Assembly: GCA_963774155.1 (NCBI GenBank)
Contig: CAVZDW010000012.1
Span: 434,001 to 498,000 of the forward strand
Reading direction: 5' to 3'
DNA: 64,000 bases
Source of the DNA: DASSUW01 sp963774155
Lineage (GTDB): Bacteria; Actinomycetota; Thermoleophilia; Solirubrobacterales; Solirubrobacteraceae
Position numbers and translations under genes: made by a program
Part shown: positions 33,309-42,141 of the stretch, one piece after another
Numbering within the stretch: position 1 is the first letter of the stretch
Layout: every line of letters starts with the position of its first letter
The notes under the pieces: model-generated
Seen by the model: the letters and a program-made list of their open reading frames with translations, nothing else
Told to the model about the DNA's origin: nothing
Database searches by the model: none

Positions 33309-33881
33309 ATGGCATCGAAACGGGCAGAGAACATCCTCACGACCGTCCGGTCGATCCCCGAAGGGTTCGTGCGGACCTACGGCGACATCGCACCCGACGC
33401 GCCGCGGCTCGTCGGCCAGGTGCTCTCGACCACGCACGACGGCGTGCCCTGGCACCGCGTGGTGCGCGCGGACGGCAGCCTCCCGATGGGCGACGTCCAG
33501 CGGGTCCTGCTCGCGGAGGAGGGCGTCCCGATGCGCAACGGACGCGTGGACCTCTCACGGGCGCGCCTCCCCGCAGGTGAGCCCGGCGCAGCCCCGAGCA
33601 ACGCGCCACGGGCTGCTCGGGACTTCGTAACCGCTCGGCTGAATACCCGGAACGCGAAAGGCCCGCGATCGCGGCCTTTCGGATGTGACACCAGGAGATC
33701 GAACCTGGAACCTGCGACTGAGCGCGACTCGATCGCGGTCCGAATTGGCGTCTGCGGAGCCAATACGAGTGAACCAACAGGTACCGGTCGGATCACTTCT
33801 GCTGAGTCGGGGATCTCGTTCGGCACCCCGTCAGCTCATCTCACCCAGAGCTGGTCGAGAAGCGGGCCCCACAACGGGTGA
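33309..33881 (+). CDS. Alkyltransferase-like (ATL) protein; 3' end uncertain
   Basis: The first about 90 residues are a small alkyltransferase-like protein: RSIPEGFVRTYGDIA, RLVGQVLSTT and VPWHRVVRADGSLP, with Trp where MGMT has its acceptor Cys (PCHRV). ATL proteins bind O6-alkylguanine and hand it to nucleotide excision repair without removing the alkyl group. Family proteins stop at about 100-110 residues, but this frame stays open for 190, running through a terminator hairpin and a tRNA-like remnant and overlapping the end of the opposite gene. The true end is therefore doubtful: a frameshift or loss of the stop near 33580-33620 is likely. It lies 25 bases after merR. Confidence 0.65.
   Translation: MASKRAENILTTVRSIPEGFVRTYGDIAPDAPRLVGQVLSTTHDGVPWHRVVRADGSLPMGDVQRVLLAEEGVPMRNGRVDLSRARLPAGEPGAAPSNAPRAARDFVTARLNTRNAKGPRSRPFGCDTRRSNLEPATERDSIAVRIGVCGANTSEPTGTGRITSAESGISFGTPSAHLTQSWSRSGPHNG
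33654..33681 (-). terminator. Hairpin terminator of the tRNA remnant
   Basis: CGAAAGGCC and GCGA pair with TCGC and GGCCTTTCG, with one bulged C in the left arm. The arrangement (tRNA then AAAGGCC hairpin on the minus strand) is the same as at tRNA-Lys (37672-37699) and tRNA-Ile (57450-57474). Confidence 0.65.
33684..33731 (-). pseudogene. tRNA 3'-half remnant
   Basis: On the minus strand CCAGG-TTCGATCT-CCTGG (33691-33708) is a T-arm with an eight-base loop, preceded by AGGTT and followed by TGTCACA in the place of an acceptor strand. No matching 5' acceptor strand, D-arm or clean anticodon arm is found within 100 bases upstream. It keeps the usual terminator behind it. I read it as the leftover 3' half of a tRNA gene, possibly an old integration scar; a functional tRNA is unlikely. 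Confidence 0.5.
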
Positions 33882-36800
33882 TGCTGGTAGTTCCCGACGC
33901 GTTTGGCGGTCAGCGACGTGCTGCTCTCGTTGACGAGGGGAACGGTGGGCGCCTGCTCGGCCAGCGAGGTCTCGACGCGCTGCCACAGCTCGGTGGCCTC
34001 CGGACCGCTCGCGTCGGCGGCCCGCTCCATCTGGGCATCCAACTCCGGGTCGCAGAAGCGCGAGAGGTTGAATTCGCCCGCGCACGAGACGAGCGCCTTG
34101 AGGAAGCTGAAGCGCCCGGCCGAGCTCGCCTCCCAAACCCAGAGCCCGAGCTGCGGGCGCGGCCGGGGTTCGCCGGCGGCGTTCACGAAGATCGAGCTGA
34201 GCTCGTCGAACGTACGCGCTGTGGCGCGATAGCCGAGCTCGCTCAGAAGCGACACGAAGTAGCGGGTGAGCGGTGCCCATTCGCGGGTCCCCCAGAACTC
34301 AACTTTCATGCCGCGTGTCCCGGACGCGGCGACAAGGCGGCGCGCCGTGGCCATGTCGGGGCCGATCCAGGTGCCGGCGGCGTTCGGGTTCACCGTGAAG
34401 CGACACGACGGCGCGTATCCGTGGAGTCCCGGCGGCAGCAGCTGGCACGTCGGCGTGTGCGTCTCGGGCGTGCCGAAGAGCTCGGCGACCCGGTCGCGAT
34501 CGACGGCGAGGTTGAGCGCCCGCCGGACACCTGCGTCATCGAACGGCGGAGCGCGGACGTTGAGGAACGCGTACCAGGTCAAAGCAGACGGGTCGGTGTG
34601 CAGCCGTGCACCATGACGCCCCCTGAGCTGAGCGAAGCTGCCGATCCCGCGGGATACCACGGCGATGTCCGCGGCGTCCTCTTCCACCGCCGCGACCTGC
34701 ACTCGTGGCCGCTGGAGCCGCACGGCGATCTCGTCGGGGAAGCCGTCGGGCCGCGCCTCTGGCGACCAGACCTGAAATTGCGCGTTGCGGACCAGTTGCC
34801 CGCCTCGCCGCGGGTCCCAACGCTCGATCATGTACGGGCCCGTGCCCGGCAGCGGCCGCGTCGTCACCGGCTTCGACGGGCTCCCGGAGGGCACGATGAA
34901 CACGTTGTGGAGCTTGTGCAGGGCGTCGGGGTCGGGCTGGCTCAGATGGATCGTGACGGTCCCCGCTGCCGCGTTGGTCTCAATTGCCTCGGAGAGATCG
35001 CAGCGGTTGGGGCGGCATCGCCCTGCTCCCTGAATCGGAGGCAGGTCGGGCACGAAGAAGTTGCGGATCCTCGTCGGCATGCCCAGCAGGCGCTCGAACG
35101 ACGCGCGGACGTCCTCGGGCCTCAGGGGCGCTCCATTGGAGAAGTGCACGTTCCGGCGCAGCGTGAACAGGTACGTCCGGCCGTCTCGGCTGGGCTCCGG
35201 CAAGTCGCTGGCCAGGTTGGCCGCGAGCGTCCCGCCCGCCGAACCGCCGGCTCGCCGGTAGCCGACCAGGCCGTCGTACACGAGTGCCGCCGGCGGGAAC
35301 CAGAGGGCCGGCTCGATCAAGGACAGCCGGGGCCGCTGAACGGTCGCGCTGACACGCAGGGTGCCGCCGCGGTGCGTGGAAGTGGCCGCGAGCGCGGCGG
35401 TCCAGACCCCGCTGTCGAAGACGGCCAGCGCCGCGGGGCTGCTGCCGATCTCGACCGTGTCGACGACCTGCAGGCTGCGGGGATCGATCCGCAGCACGCT
35501 TCCGCTCGCGGCATCGGCCACCCACACGCCCTCGTCGCCGGCCGCGACGGCGTGGAGCGCGCGTCCGACCCGCCGCGTCTCGGCCACGTCGGTGCCCGGG
35601 TCGATCCGTGACACGGTCCCGTCCGTGCGGTTGGCCACCCATACCGCTCCGGCACCGACGGCGACGTCGCTTGGACCGTTGCCCACCCCGATCCTGCGCA
35701 GCGGCGTCCCCGAGCGCGGGTCGAGCCGGACGACGCTCGCCGTAGCTTCGCTCGCAACCCAGATCGCCCCTGCTCCCGCCGCGAGCGCCGTCGGTCGCGC
35801 CTCGACCTCGATCGGCTTCGAGCTCTCCGGTCGTCAGGTCGATCCTCACGACGGTCGCATCGAGCGCGGACGCGACCCACACCGCGCCATAGCCGACGGC
35901 GACGGCGTGCGCCGCGTTGCCGACCTCGTGCCACTTCACGACCTTGTTGAGCGCCGGGTCGATCTGGGCGACCTTGCGTCCCTGGCCATCGGCGACCCAC
36001 AGCGAGCCGGCGCCGAATGCGAGCCCGGTCGGCTCGCCCCCGACATCGATCCACGTCACTCGGTCGCTGGGCTCCCGCTCGATCCGCGAGACGGTTCCGT
36101 CGAGCCGGTTGGCGACCCACACCGACCCTGCCCCGGCGGCCACGGCCTCCGGCCCGTGCCCGACGGAGTACCGGGCCGTAATCCGGCCGCTGTCGGCGTC
36201 GATCAGCCCGACCTCGTTCTCGTCGATGCCGGAGAAGCTGTCCGGCCGCGTCACGCGACTGATGCCGAACGCGGCAGGCCGGCGAGCAGGAGGAGCGCCG
36301 CGATCGCGAAGACCGGCGCGACTCGGCGGCGTGATCGACGCGCGGGCGTCGTCGCCTGCACGGGCGGCGGCGGCGAGCCGAGGTCAAGGTTCGGATCCTG
36401 GGCCAGGATCGCCTCCTGGAGGCGACGCAACTCGGCGCCCGGCTCGACCCCGATCTGCTCGACCAGCAGCGCCCGCGCCTGGCGATACGCGCTCGAGCGC
36501 CTCGGCCTGGCGGCCGGCGCGATAGAGCGCCAGCATCCTCTGCGCGTGCAGCCGCTCGCGCAGGGGATGCTCGTCGATCAGCGCGTCGAGCTCGCCGATC
36601 ACCTCGTCGTGGCGGCCAGCCTCCAGGTCGGCGTCGATCGCCTGCTCGGCCGCATGCACGCGCAGGTCGCCGAGCCGCCGGATCTCGGCGGCGGCGAACG
36701 GCTCGTCGGCCACGTCGGCGAGGGGCTCGCCGTGCCAGAGCGCAAGCGCATCGCGGGGGCGATCCTGCTCGAGCAGGCGCTCGAACTCGACGGCGTCGAC

Positions 36801-37109
36801 TGCGCCGTCGGTCAGCCGCAGCTCGTAGCCGCGGCCGCGGGTGACGATCTCGGCGCCGTCGCCGTCGAGCAGCCGGCGGAGCTGCGACACGTACAGCTGC
36901 ACCATCTTCGGCGCGCTGGCCGGCGGCTTCTCGCCCCACAGACCCTCGGCGAGGCGGTCGGCCGACACCGTCCGACCCGCCTCGAGCGCGAGCATCGCGA
37001 GCACGGCGCGCTGCTTGGGCGCGCCGAGCGCGACCGGGCGCTCGTCGCGGCGGGCCTCGATCGGTCCAAGGAGGCGCAGATCGATGCCTGGCGGCGGAGA
37101 TCGGGCCAC
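33836..37109 (-). pseudogene. BTAD regulator - TM - beta-propeller - peptide-binding-protein fusion, three frameshifts
   Basis: Joining three frames gives one protein of about 1,090 residues. Order: OmpR-type winged helix plus BTAD helical repeats (about 1-245; VQLYVSQLRRLLDGDG, GRQAEALEAYRQARALLVEQ). One TM helix follows (about 275-290; VFAIAALLLLAG). Then come YVTN/NHL-like propeller repeats (about 300-520; VWVANRLDGTVSRI, VWVASALDATVVRID, VWVANRTDGTVSRID). Last is a family 5 solute-binding domain of oligopeptide type (about 530-1090; TYLFTLRRNVHFSNGAPL and ALNLAVDRDRVAELFG). Shifts lie near 36488 (+1), 36275 (-1) and 35818 (+1). Inference: a membrane-tethered transcription factor sensing an external ligand. 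GTG/ATG near 37109 starts MARSPPPG. All domains are well conserved, so sequencing indels are likely. Confidence 0.75.
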
Positions 37110-37226
37110 GACGGACCGACCCTACTCCCGGTCTAGGCGCGCGTAAACCGGGCCTCGACCGATCCTCGACCGGCCCAGAGCAGTGTCCCACGGCGTTCAT
37201 CCGAGACCGCCTCAAGGGAGGCAGCC

Positions 37227-37529
37227 ATGTCCGCCCAGCACCGCACCCACCGACTCGCAGGCCTGCTGGCCGCCGCAGTCACCGTGGCGGCTCTCACCGC
37301 GCCGCCGGCGTCTGCCCGGCTGATCGATGGCCCGAACGAGCCCGTCCGCCCCGACCCCGGCGTCCCCGTCGAGCTCGAGCAGGCTCCGGTCGTGCAGACG
37401 ATCGACGACGGCTTCGACTGGGGCTCGGCCGCAATCGGCGCCGGCGGCGCGGGCGCAATGATCGTGCTCGTGTCGGCCAGCGGCTTCGCATACACGTCCC
37501 GCAACCGCGTTCGAGTCACGGGATCGTGA
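37227..37529 (+). CDS. Small exported protein with C-terminal TM helix
   Basis: This is a 100-residue protein of unknown function. It has a signal peptide (RLAGLLAAAVTVAALTAPPASA), a short Pro-rich extracytoplasmic segment (about 28-58), a C-terminal hydrophobic helix (about 66-88; AAIGAGGAGAMIVLVSASG) and a basic end. This topology (signal, short loop, TM, basic tail) is common among actinobacterial small surface proteins. GGGAGG precedes ATG 37227 at a good distance. It is divergent from the BTAD fusion (117-base gap). Confidence 0.7.
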   Translation: MSAQHRTHRLAGLLAAAVTVAALTAPPASARLIDGPNEPVRPDPGVPVELEQAPVVQTIDDGFDWGSAAIGAGGAGAMIVLVSASGFAYTSRNRVRVTGS

Positions 37530-37671
37530 CCGGCTCGCCGACCGGTACTCCCAACCGGTCGGCTGACGTCCGCGGCGAGGGACCGCCGCGCTCGGCCTAC
37601 CTACGCGCCCGCCCTGTCGAACGCCGACGCAGAGATCTGCAGCATCACATCCCGTTACGGACGCGGAAACA

Positions 37672-37699
37672 CGAAAGGCCCGCGAACGCGGGCCTTTCG
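37672..37699 (-). terminator. Terminator after tRNA-Lys
   Basis: CGAAAGGCCCGCG pairs perfectly with CGCGGGCCTTTCG across a two-base AA loop, immediately downstream of the tRNA on the minus strand. Confidence 0.85.
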
Positions 37700-37702
37700 G
37701 AG

Positions 37703-37775
37703 TGCCCCCGCCAGGAATCGAACCTGGAACCTTCGGATTAAGAGTCCGCTGCTCTGCCAGTTGAGCTACAAGGGC
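37703..37775 (-). tRNA. tRNA-Lys(CUU)
   Basis: This 73-base tRNA on the minus strand starts GCCCTTG and ends CGGGGGCA with two G-T pairs in the acceptor stem. D-arm AGCTCAACTGGCAGAGCA, anticodon loop CTCTTAA (anticodon CUU) between GCGGA and TCCGA, and T-arm CCAGG-TTCGATT-CCTGG are all standard. CCA is not encoded. It is followed by its own hairpin terminator. Confidence 0.95.
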
Positions 37776-37808
37776 GGGTGGAGCGGCCCTAACTTTAGCG
37801 TGAGGGCT

Positions 37809-38594
37809 CTAGTCGCCGGACTTGTTGTTCTGGTTGTTCTTCTTGCCGTTGCCGGAGCCGCCGGAGCCCGAGTTTCCCTCTGCCGTCGGGGCCGGTGTGG
37901 CTGATCCCGTGGCGCCCGTGGCGTCCTGGATCTGGCTGGAGATGGCCTGCTGCTTGGCCGTCTCGAGCTCGGACTTGAGCGTGTTCCGGTCGGCCTTGTC
38001 CGACAGGGCGAGGGCCTCGTTGGTGGCCAGGTCTCCCTTGCGGGTCTGGCCGGCCTGGTAGGCGAGCACGGCCAGGGTCGCGAAGGTGGAGTCCTTCGGG
38101 CGGGCCTCGGTGATGATCTCCTGGGCGCGGACGGCCTTCTCGGGATCGTTGAGGCCGACCTGGCTGTAGACCTGGACCATCACGTTCGCCACGCTGTCGT
38201 CGGGCTTGTTGCCGGCCAGCTGGAGGTGCTTCTCCCAGGCTGTGGCCGCGGCCTGCAGCTGGGCCTTGCCCTCCGCGGTGTAGGTGCCGGTCGCGCGGTC
38301 GACGAAGTCGCCGGCGCTCGCGTACTGGTAGCGCGCGCGGGCCAGGGCCGCGAAGGCCGCGGCATCCTGCGGGTTGGCCTCGGCCGCCCGCTGGGCCTCG
38401 GTGGCGCGGTCGCGGAAGCGGTCGTCGCCGCTCTGCAGCGAGCCGCTGTCGCTATTGAGGGCGTCGACGAGACCGCCGGAGACATCGCCGCCGATGCCGA
38501 AGAGCACGAGACCGCCGCCCATGAGCAGGGCGAGGGTGAGATAGACGGCCTTGACGGTCGTGCGACGACCAGAGCCTCTGAGGTCGAACAGCAT
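37809..38594 (-). CDS. Membrane-anchored TPR protein
   Basis: This 261-residue protein has one TM helix near the N-terminus (about 15-38; VYLTLALLMGGGLVLFGIGG). Three or so TPR-like helical repeats follow (about 60-215; EANPQDAAAFAALARARYQY and DSTFATLAVLAYQAGQTRKG), then an Asn/Gly/Lys-rich low-complexity tail. It is probably a scaffold at the membrane. It begins 5 bases after tatC on the same strand, so it may be co-expressed with Tat; a direct Tat role is not shown. ATG 38594 fits the TM placement. Confidence 0.8.
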   Translation of the reverse strand: MLFDLRGSGRRTTVKAVYLTLALLMGGGLVLFGIGGDVSGGLVDALNSDSGSLQSGDDRFRDRATEAQRAAEANPQDAAAFAALARARYQYASAGDFVDRATGTYTAEGKAQLQAAATAWEKHLQLAGNKPDDSVANVMVQVYSQVGLNDPEKAVRAQEIITEARPKDSTFATLAVLAYQAGQTRKGDLATNEALALSDKADRNTLKSELETAKQQAISSQIQDATGATGSATPAPTAEGNSGSGGSGNGKKNNQNNKSGD

Positions 38595-38598
38595 GGTT

Positions 38599-39612
38599 TC
38601 AGTCTTCTGGGTCGGGGTCTTCCGGGAGCTCGCCGTCGTCGCTGGCCGCCAGCCTCTCCTCTTCGCGGGCGGCGGCCCGCTCGGCACGGCGATCGATCAG
38701 GCTGGCCATGAGGATAGAGCCCTCGAACAAGACAATTAGCGGGGCCATCATCATCAGCATCGTCACGGGGTCCTGGCCGGGCAGGAGCATGGCCAGCACG
38801 GCGATGACGAGAATCGCGTAGCGGCGGTTCTTGCGCAGCTGCCGCGGGGTGACGATGCCCACGCGCGTGACGGCGAGGATGCCGATGGGGACCTGGAACA
38901 GCAGCCCCATCACCATCAGGACGGAGATCGAGAACTTGTAGTAGCCCTGGGCCTGCAGCAGGATGTCGAAGTTGTCGTCGTTGAAGTTCTGCAGGAAATC
39001 GATCGCGTTCGGCAGCACGAAGTAGTAGGCGAAGACCACGCCGGCGGCGAACAGGAACGGGACGAGCGCCATCAGCGGCAACGCGACCTGTTTCTCGCGC
39101 GGGGAGAAGGCCGGCAGGATGAACGCGTACGCCTGGTAGAGGAGCAGCGGGAGCGCCAGGAGCAGCGCGGCGTAGCCCACCACGCGGAACGTCGCGGTGA
39201 ACGGCTCGCCGACGCCGAGCGTGACGGGACGGCGGCCGGTCGCCGCCGGCGCGGCTTCGGCCGCGAGGCGCGACTCGGTGGCGAACTGGGCCCAGCGGGC
39301 CTGCGCCGCGGTGCTGAGGCTGTTGTCGCGCGCCATCTCGCGCGCGAGCAGCTCCTGCTTGAGATAGAGGCTCTTCTGCGCCTGCTGGAACGCGGCCGCC
39401 TTCTCCAGCGGATCCTCGCTCCCCTTCGTGAACGCCGACTGCTCGAGCGGCCGGTCCATGATCTCCAGGATCCGGTCGTTCTGCCAGAAGCACAGCGCGA
39501 AGCACGCGAGGAACGCCGCGAGGCAGATGATGATGCGCGTCCGCAGCTCGTCGAGGTGCTCGACGAGACTCAGTCGATCGTCGTGCGCGATCGGCCGCAG
39601 TGCGGTTGACAT
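38599..39612 (-). CDS. tatC: Twin-arginine translocase subunit TatC
   Basis: This is a 337-residue TatC, the receptor of the Tat pathway that exports folded proteins. The N-terminal SLVEHLDELRTRI motif, six TM helices and the FSPREKQVALPLMALVPFLF region are visible. It is longer than E. coli TatC because of an inserted about 55-residue charged segment after TM1 (about 60-120) and a basic C-terminal tail. It is 25 bases downstream of tatA. The Rieske protein encoded at 43705-44388 carries a twin-arginine motif and is a likely client. Confidence 0.95.
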   Translation of the reverse strand: MSTALRPIAHDDRLSLVEHLDELRTRIIICLAAFLACFALCFWQNDRILEIMDRPLEQSAFTKGSEDPLEKAAAFQQAQKSLYLKQELLAREMARDNSLSTAAQARWAQFATESRLAAEAAPAATGRRPVTLGVGEPFTATFRVVGYAALLLALPLLLYQAYAFILPAFSPREKQVALPLMALVPFLFAAGVVFAYYFVLPNAIDFLQNFNDDNFDILLQAQGYYKFSISVLMVMGLLFQVPIGILAVTRVGIVTPRQLRKNRRYAILVIAVLAMLLPGQDPVTMLMMMAPLIVLFEGSILMASLIDRRAERAAAREEERLAASDDGELPEDPDPED

Positions 39613-39637
39613 GCCGGCCGCGCCCCCTTAGACGGCG

Positions 39638-39919
39638 TCAGCTACGCGTGCGCGTGCGCTCGTCGACGACCTCGCCGTCGACCGGCGAAGCCTCCTCTGA
39701 GCGCCCGAGCGCAGCGTTGGCCTGGCGCTTGGTGTCGGCGTCGTCCTCGTCGAAGTCACGATCCGCCTTGCCCGTGACGGAGTCCTTGAACTCCTTCATC
39801 CCGGAGCCCAGCGACTTACCCAGCCCCGGCAGGCGCTTGGGCCCGAAGATGACCAGCACGATCACCAGGACGATGATCAATTCGGTCGGTCCGATACTCT
39901 GGAAAACGGCAAGGTTCAC
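39638..39919 (-). CDS. tatA: Twin-arginine translocase subunit TatA
   Basis: This 93-residue TatA is the pore-forming Tat subunit. The short TM helix (about 9-25; PTELIIVLVIVLVIFGPKRL) has the FGPKRLP hinge and is followed by an amphipathic helix (GLGKSLGSGMKEFKDSV) and an acidic tail. GTG 39919 is chosen because the N-terminus before the helix is short in this family. A GGGA ribosome site precedes it. It forms an operon with tatC and the TPR gene. Confidence 0.93.
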   Translation of the reverse strand: MNLAVFQSIGPTELIIVLVIVLVIFGPKRLPGLGKSLGSGMKEFKDSVTGKADRDFDEDDADTKRQANAALGRSEEASPVDGEVVDERTRTRS

Positions 39920-40037
39920 GGTTTGATCCCTTTCGAGGCCTGCTGCGAAGAGTAGCGAGACAGACATTCGTCCAATCCTGGCCGTTCGGGTCGATTGGGG
40001 TCAAGTTCGTCACCGGAACGCCGATCTAAGGGCCACG

Positions 40038-40463
40038 ATGAGCCAGCACGCCAACAACGGACAGTACGTTCGCCGGGTGGTCCTTCCCTCGGGCCGCGCC
40101 ATCGAGGTCGTCTATTTCGAGACCCTCGCCGACGAAGCGGGCGCTGCGCTCCCGACGACCGACGGTCCCGTCCGGGACCTGCATCTCTGCCCCTGCTGCG
40201 ACCGCGACCTCGTGTACCCGGTCGAGTGGGAGGAGGTCTCCCCGACGCACTGGGAGGTCCTCCTGCGCTGCCCGAACTGCGAGTGGAACGAGACCGACAC
40301 GTTCGATCAGCCCACCGTGGATCAGTTCGACGAGCAGCTGGACATCGGCACCGAGATCCTTCTCCGCGACCTGAAGCGCCTCCAGCAGGCGAACATGGAA
40401 GAGGAGATCGACCGGTTCGTCCGCGCGGTCAACGCGGACGCGATCCTGCCCGAAGACTTCTAG
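40038..40463 (+). CDS. Zinc-ribbon protein of unknown function
   Basis: This 141-residue soluble protein has a compact Cys pattern, LCPCCDRDLVYPVEWEE then LLRCPNCEW (two pairs about 30 residues apart), a typical zinc ribbon. The C-terminal half is helical and acidic (about 90-141; EQLDIGTEILLRDLKRLQ). Such proteins are often conserved hypotheticals in actinobacteria and may bind nucleic acid or a protein partner. It is divergent from tatA (119 bases) and convergent with the prenyl synthase (3-base gap). Confidence 0.8.
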   Translation: MSQHANNGQYVRRVVLPSGRAIEVVYFETLADEAGAALPTTDGPVRDLHLCPCCDRDLVYPVEWEEVSPTHWEVLLRCPNCEWNETDTFDQPTVDQFDEQLDIGTEILLRDLKRLQQANMEEEIDRFVRAVNADAILPEDF

Positions 40464-40466
40464 GCC

Positions 40467-41438
40467 TCAGCTGTATCGGTCGACGACCCCGTCGGCCACC
40501 AGCTCCAGCGCCCCCTGCTGCGCCTCCGGCAGGACCGGGAGGTCGGCCTTCGCGTCGGCCACGATCCCCAGCGCCGTCGCCCGCGCGTCCTCCAGGACGC
40601 CGGTGGCCGCGATCGCGTCGCACACCGCCTCGGCCTGAGCCGGCGTCCGCACCGCACGCAGATCGAGCGACCGCAGGGCCGGATCGCGCTCGCGCGCGAG
40701 GATCAGCGGCAGCGTGACCGTGCCGTCGAGCAGGTCGGTGCCGCGGTGCTTGCCGGTCCGCTCGGCCGGGCCTGACACGTCGAGCACGTCGTCCAGGAGC
40801 TGGAACGCGAGCCCGATCCGCCGGCCGAAGCGCCCCAGCACGTCGACGGGCGCCGTCCCCTCCATCGCGCCCAGCTCGCAGGCGGCCTGGAAGAGCCGCG
40901 CCGTCTTGAGGTCGCACCGCTGCTCGTAGCGCTCCTGCGAGACGCCCACGTTCCACGCGTCCTCGCGCTGCAGCAGCTCGCCCTCGGCCAGCGCCGACGA
41001 CGCGTCCGACAGCACCCGGACCGACTCCGGCACGCCGTTGCGGGCGAGCTCGGCGAACGCGCGCGAGAAGAGCAGGTCGCCCGTGGCCGTCGCGATGCCG
41101 CGCCCGGCGGCCGCCACCACGGTCGGTCGCCCGCGCCGGAGCTCGGCGGCGTCGAGCACGTCGTCGTGCACCAGCGTCGCCGAGTGGATGAGCTCCACGG
41201 CCACCATCGCCCGCAGCACGCGCTCCGGATGCTCGGGGGACGGGCCCGCGGCGAGCAGCACGAGCAGCGGGCGCAGGCGCTTGCCGCCCGCGGCGATCGT
41301 CGCGCTCGCGTGCTCGGCCAGCACGGGTCCGTGCGAGTGCGCGAGCTCCTGGAGCCGCTCCTCCAGCTCGTCCATCAACCCCGGTACGTGGGCTCCACCC
41401 GCGGCGATGACCGCGGCGACCGCCTCGGCGCTGGCCAC
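40467..41438 (-). CDS. Polyprenyl diphosphate synthase (menaquinone side chain)
   Basis: This 323-residue trans-prenyltransferase has the first Asp-rich motif VHDDVLD, LRRGRPTV following, and the second motif LLDDVLDVSG. It makes a long-chain polyprenyl diphosphate; placement directly after menG indicates the menaquinone side chain. Chain length cannot be fixed from sequence. The start GTG 41438 is flush with the menG stop (TAA then GTG), which implies coupled translation. The motifs are intact. Confidence 0.9.
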   Translation of the reverse strand: MASAEAVAAVIAAGGAHVPGLMDELEERLQELAHSHGPVLAEHASATIAAGGKRLRPLLVLLAAGPSPEHPERVLRAMVAVELIHSATLVHDDVLDAAELRRGRPTVVAAAGRGIATATGDLLFSRAFAELARNGVPESVRVLSDASSALAEGELLQREDAWNVGVSQERYEQRCDLKTARLFQAACELGAMEGTAPVDVLGRFGRRIGLAFQLLDDVLDVSGPAERTGKHRGTDLLDGTVTLPLILARERDPALRSLDLRAVRTPAQAEAVCDAIAATGVLEDARATALGIVADAKADLPVLPEAQQGALELVADGVVDRYS

Positions 41439-42134
41439 TTAGCGCACCGTCCCCGAGTGCAGCGCGATGATCCCGCCGGCGGTCAATATCCAGCGTACGT
41501 CGCTCAGCCCGGCTTCGACCATCAGCCCGCCGAGCTCGCGCGGCGCCGGGAAGCGCTTCACGGAGCTCGGCAGATACGTGTAGGCCTGGTCCTCGCCGGT
41601 CACGCGTCCGAGCAGCGGCACGATGCGATCGAACCACAGTGAGAAGAACGTCGACAAGGGCGGCTTGGTCGGCGTGGTGATCTCGAGGATGACCACGCGC
41701 CCTCCCGGGCGGACCACACGCGTCATCTCGCGCAGGCCGAGAGCGAGGTCGGAGAAGTTCCGCGCGCCGAACCCGACGGTGCAGGCGTCGAACGAGTCGT
41801 CGGCGTAGGACAGCGCCTGCGCGTTGCCCTGCTCCCAGTGCACGGCCGTGCTCTTCACGCGCGCGCGCTCGAGCATCCCTTCGGAGAAGTCCGAGCCGAC
41901 GACGTCCGCGCCGCGCGAGGCGAGCTCGATGGCCAGGTCGCCCGTACCGGTGGCGACGTCGAGCGCCCGCGAGCCGGGCCCGACCCGCGCCAGATCGACG
42001 GCGCGCTCGCGCCAGCGATGGTGCAGGCCGGCCGTCATGACCGAGTTCATGACGTCGTAGACCCCCGCGATGCGATCGAACATCGCGCGGACCTGCCCCT
42101 CCTCGAGGGTGCCGCTGCGTGCGGCGGCGGACAT
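41439..42134 (-). CDS. menG: Demethylmenaquinone methyltransferase
   Basis: This 231-residue MenG/UbiE methyltransferase performs the final methylation of menaquinone. Motifs: MFDRIAGVYDVMNSVM at the N-terminus, SAM loop DVATGTGDLAIELASRG, and VGFGARNFSDLALGLREMTR, then the C-terminal ALHSGTVR. The length is normal. It sits between the prenyl synthase and the qcr genes, so quinone synthesis and the quinol-oxidising complex lie together. The 7-base gap to the qcrC-like gene suggests one operon. Confidence 0.94.
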   Translation of the reverse strand: MSAAARSGTLEEGQVRAMFDRIAGVYDVMNSVMTAGLHHRWRERAVDLARVGPGSRALDVATGTGDLAIELASRGADVVGSDFSEGMLERARVKSTAVHWEQGNAQALSYADDSFDACTVGFGARNFSDLALGLREMTRVVRPGGRVVILEITTPTKPPLSTFFSLWFDRIVPLLGRVTGEDQAYTYLPSSVKRFPAPRELGGLMVEAGLSDVRWILTAGGIIALHSGTVR

Positions 42135-42141
42135 GCGGGCG

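Noticed and set aside
33684..33731. Functional tRNA or the 3' end of tmRNA
   Set aside because: The T-loop has an extra base, no 5' acceptor or D-arm is found, and the upstream region is occupied by the BTAD fusion gene.
37526..37741. Small open frame overlapping the tRNA-Lys 3' end
   Set aside because: It runs through the terminator hairpin and into the tRNA on the opposite strand; no ribosome site.
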